The position numbers and the translations under genes were made by a program. DNA of 64,000 nucleotides from Alphaproteobacteria bacterium (GTDB taxonomy: Bacteria > Pseudomonadota > Alphaproteobacteria > Oceanibaculales > Oceanibaculaceae), in assembly GCA_018823745.1 (NCBI GenBank), contig JAHJHR010000003.1:124001-188000 (forward strand), given 5' to 3'. Positions within the stretch are counted from its first letter, which is position 1. Every line of letters starts with the position of its first letter. Shown here piece after piece: positions 63,267 to 64,000 of this stretch. A model generated the notes under the pieces. It was not told the origin of the DNA. It was given only the letters and a program-made list of their open reading frames with translations, and ran no database searches.

Positions 63267-63294
63267 AAGGGTGCCAGAAAGCTGTCTGGCCCTT
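63267..63294 (+). promoter_or_regulatory. Stem-loop directly upstream of lpxC
   Basis: GCCAG (63273-63277) pairs with CTGGC (63286-63290) around an eight-base loop, and adjacent AAGGG and CCTT extend it with one bulge. It ends 28 bases before the lpxC ATG, inside the probable 5' leader, so it could affect translation. Confidence 0.4.
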
Positions 63295-63322
63295 CGGATG
63301 AAGAAGAAAGGCGTTTTACCAG

Positions 63323-64000
63323 ATGCGTGTTGAATCGGCAGTCATGGATACGATCCGCGGCCTCAGCATTATGGGCCAGGGGTCATCTTCGGCCGTCTCG
63401 CCCATCCGGCAGAAGACGCTGCGCGCGCCGATCTCCTGCACGGGCGTTGGCCTGCACTCCGGCACCAAGGTGACCCTGACGCTGCGCCCGTCCGCGCCCG
63501 ATACCGGCATCGTCTTTCGCCGCACCGACATCACCAGCGGCTCGGCCGAGATCGCCGCGCATTACGAGAACGTCACCGATACGCGCCTGTGCACCCTGCT
63601 CAGCAATGAGGATGGGGCGACCATCTCCACCATCGAACATCTGATGGCGGCGCTGGCCGGCTGCGAGGTCGACAATGTCATCATCGAGGTCAGCGGCCCG
63701 GAAGTGCCCATCATGGATGGCAGCGCCCAGCCCTTCGTCTTCCTGATCGAAAGCGCCGGCATCGAGACGCAATCCGCGCCGCGCCGCGCCATCCGCGTGC
63801 TGAAGCCGGTCGAGGTGCGCAAGGGCAATGCCGTTGCAGCCCTGCTGCCGGGCACGGGTTTTTCGGTGAATTTCGAAATCGATTTCGACAGCAAGGCGAT
63901 TGCCCGCCAGCGCTATGACGGCCAGGCCATCAACGGCGTCTTCAAGTCGGAAATCAGCCGCGCCCGCACTTTCGGCTTCGCCCATGAGGTCGAGGCGATG
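63323..64000 (+). CDS. lpxC: UDP-3-O-acyl-GlcNAc deacetylase LpxC, N-terminal part (cut by window edge)
   Basis: The frame is open from ATG 63323 to the window end, giving 226 residues with no stop. LpxC makes the first committed step of lipid A. SCTGVGLHSGTKVTLTL (about 39-55), TLLSNEDGATISTIEHLMAALAG with the zinc-binding His (about 107) and the IMDGSAQPFVFLI stretch (about 130-142) identify it. A second ATG at 63344 is possible; LpxC usually starts near the KTLRAPISCTGVGLHSG part. It follows ftsZ, as is common. Confidence 0.95.
   Translation, partial: MRVESAVMDTIRGLSIMGQGSSSAVSPIRQKTLRAPISCTGVGLHSGTKVTLTLRPSAPDTGIVFRRTDITSGSAEIAAHYENVTDTRLCTLLSNEDGATISTIEHLMAALAGCEVDNVIIEVSGPEVPIMDGSAQPFVFLIESAGIETQSAPRRAIRVLKPVEVRKGNAVAALLPGTGFSVNFEIDFDSKAIARQRYDGQAINGVFKSEISRARTFGFAHEVEAM

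Overview
The window is a gene-dense, high-GC chromosomal segment of a Gram-negative alphaproteobacterium, most likely of the Rhodospirillales type. The grounds are an alphaproteobacterial-style division and cell-wall (dcw) cluster ending in ftsZ and lpxC, a long-linker FtsZ with a C-terminal [16 protein letters not shown] peptide, a polyhydroxyalkanoate (PHA) locus with PhaR, and a family of small PAS_5-type proteins. I recognise no insertion sequence, phage, CRISPR array or tRNA. The species is not established from sequence alone.

Layout, left to right. 1-2.4 kb: the start of an MFS transporter (cut by the window edge), a DUF2333 protein and an unknown coiled protein. 2.4-7.0 kb: PHA metabolism, with phaR divergent from a small PhaE/PhaM-like gene, phaC, phaA and phaB. 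7.0-8.4 kb: a DUF3445 haem protein overlapping gmhB. 8.5-12.3 kb: a complete quorum-sensing locus, luxR, a lux-box-like palindrome, luxI, a 70-residue unknown protein, a cytochrome P450 whose start overlaps that protein, and a convergent XRE regulator. 12.3-16.1 kb: a small unknown, a Sel1 protein, a lipoprotein, an omega-amino-acid aminotransferase and YgfZ. 16.1-22.4 kb: a polyamine block (N-carbamoylputrescine amidase, agmatine deiminase, putrescine-type aminotransferase, alpha/beta hydrolase) interleaved with three related PAS-type proteins. 22.6-24.6 kb: a membrane-anchored protein-kinase-fold protein lacking the catalytic residues. 24.7-43.6 kb: mixed genes, including VOC, PilZ, a glutamine amidotransferase, an ABC ATPase coupled to a sulfotransferase, a giant AsmA protein, an FAD oxidase, a MntA/HepT toxin-antitoxin pair, 5-oxoprolinase, DjlA-like, ABC-F, EamA and a cell-wall amidase.

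43.6-64 kb: RNase P RNA with its own promoter, then an eight-unit 10-bp-phased repeat that looks like a MraZ operator. After it comes the dcw cluster mraZ-rsmH-ftsL-ftsI-murE-murF-mraY-murD-ftsW-murG-murC-murB-ddl-ftsQ-ftsA-ftsZ, followed by a hairpin-rich 400-bp gap and the beginning of lpxC. Most dcw junctions overlap by a few bases, so translation is probably coupled along the cluster. Several starts are TTG (mraZ, murE, ftsA).

The most interesting system is the quorum-sensing locus. The signal synthase has every residue expected of an active LuxI, the receptor has all six ligand-pocket residues, and the synthase lies in one apparent operon with a P450 and an unknown small protein. This suggests either a modified signal or a signal-controlled oxidation. 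The second most interesting is the tail-anchored pseudokinase at 22.6-24.6 kb.
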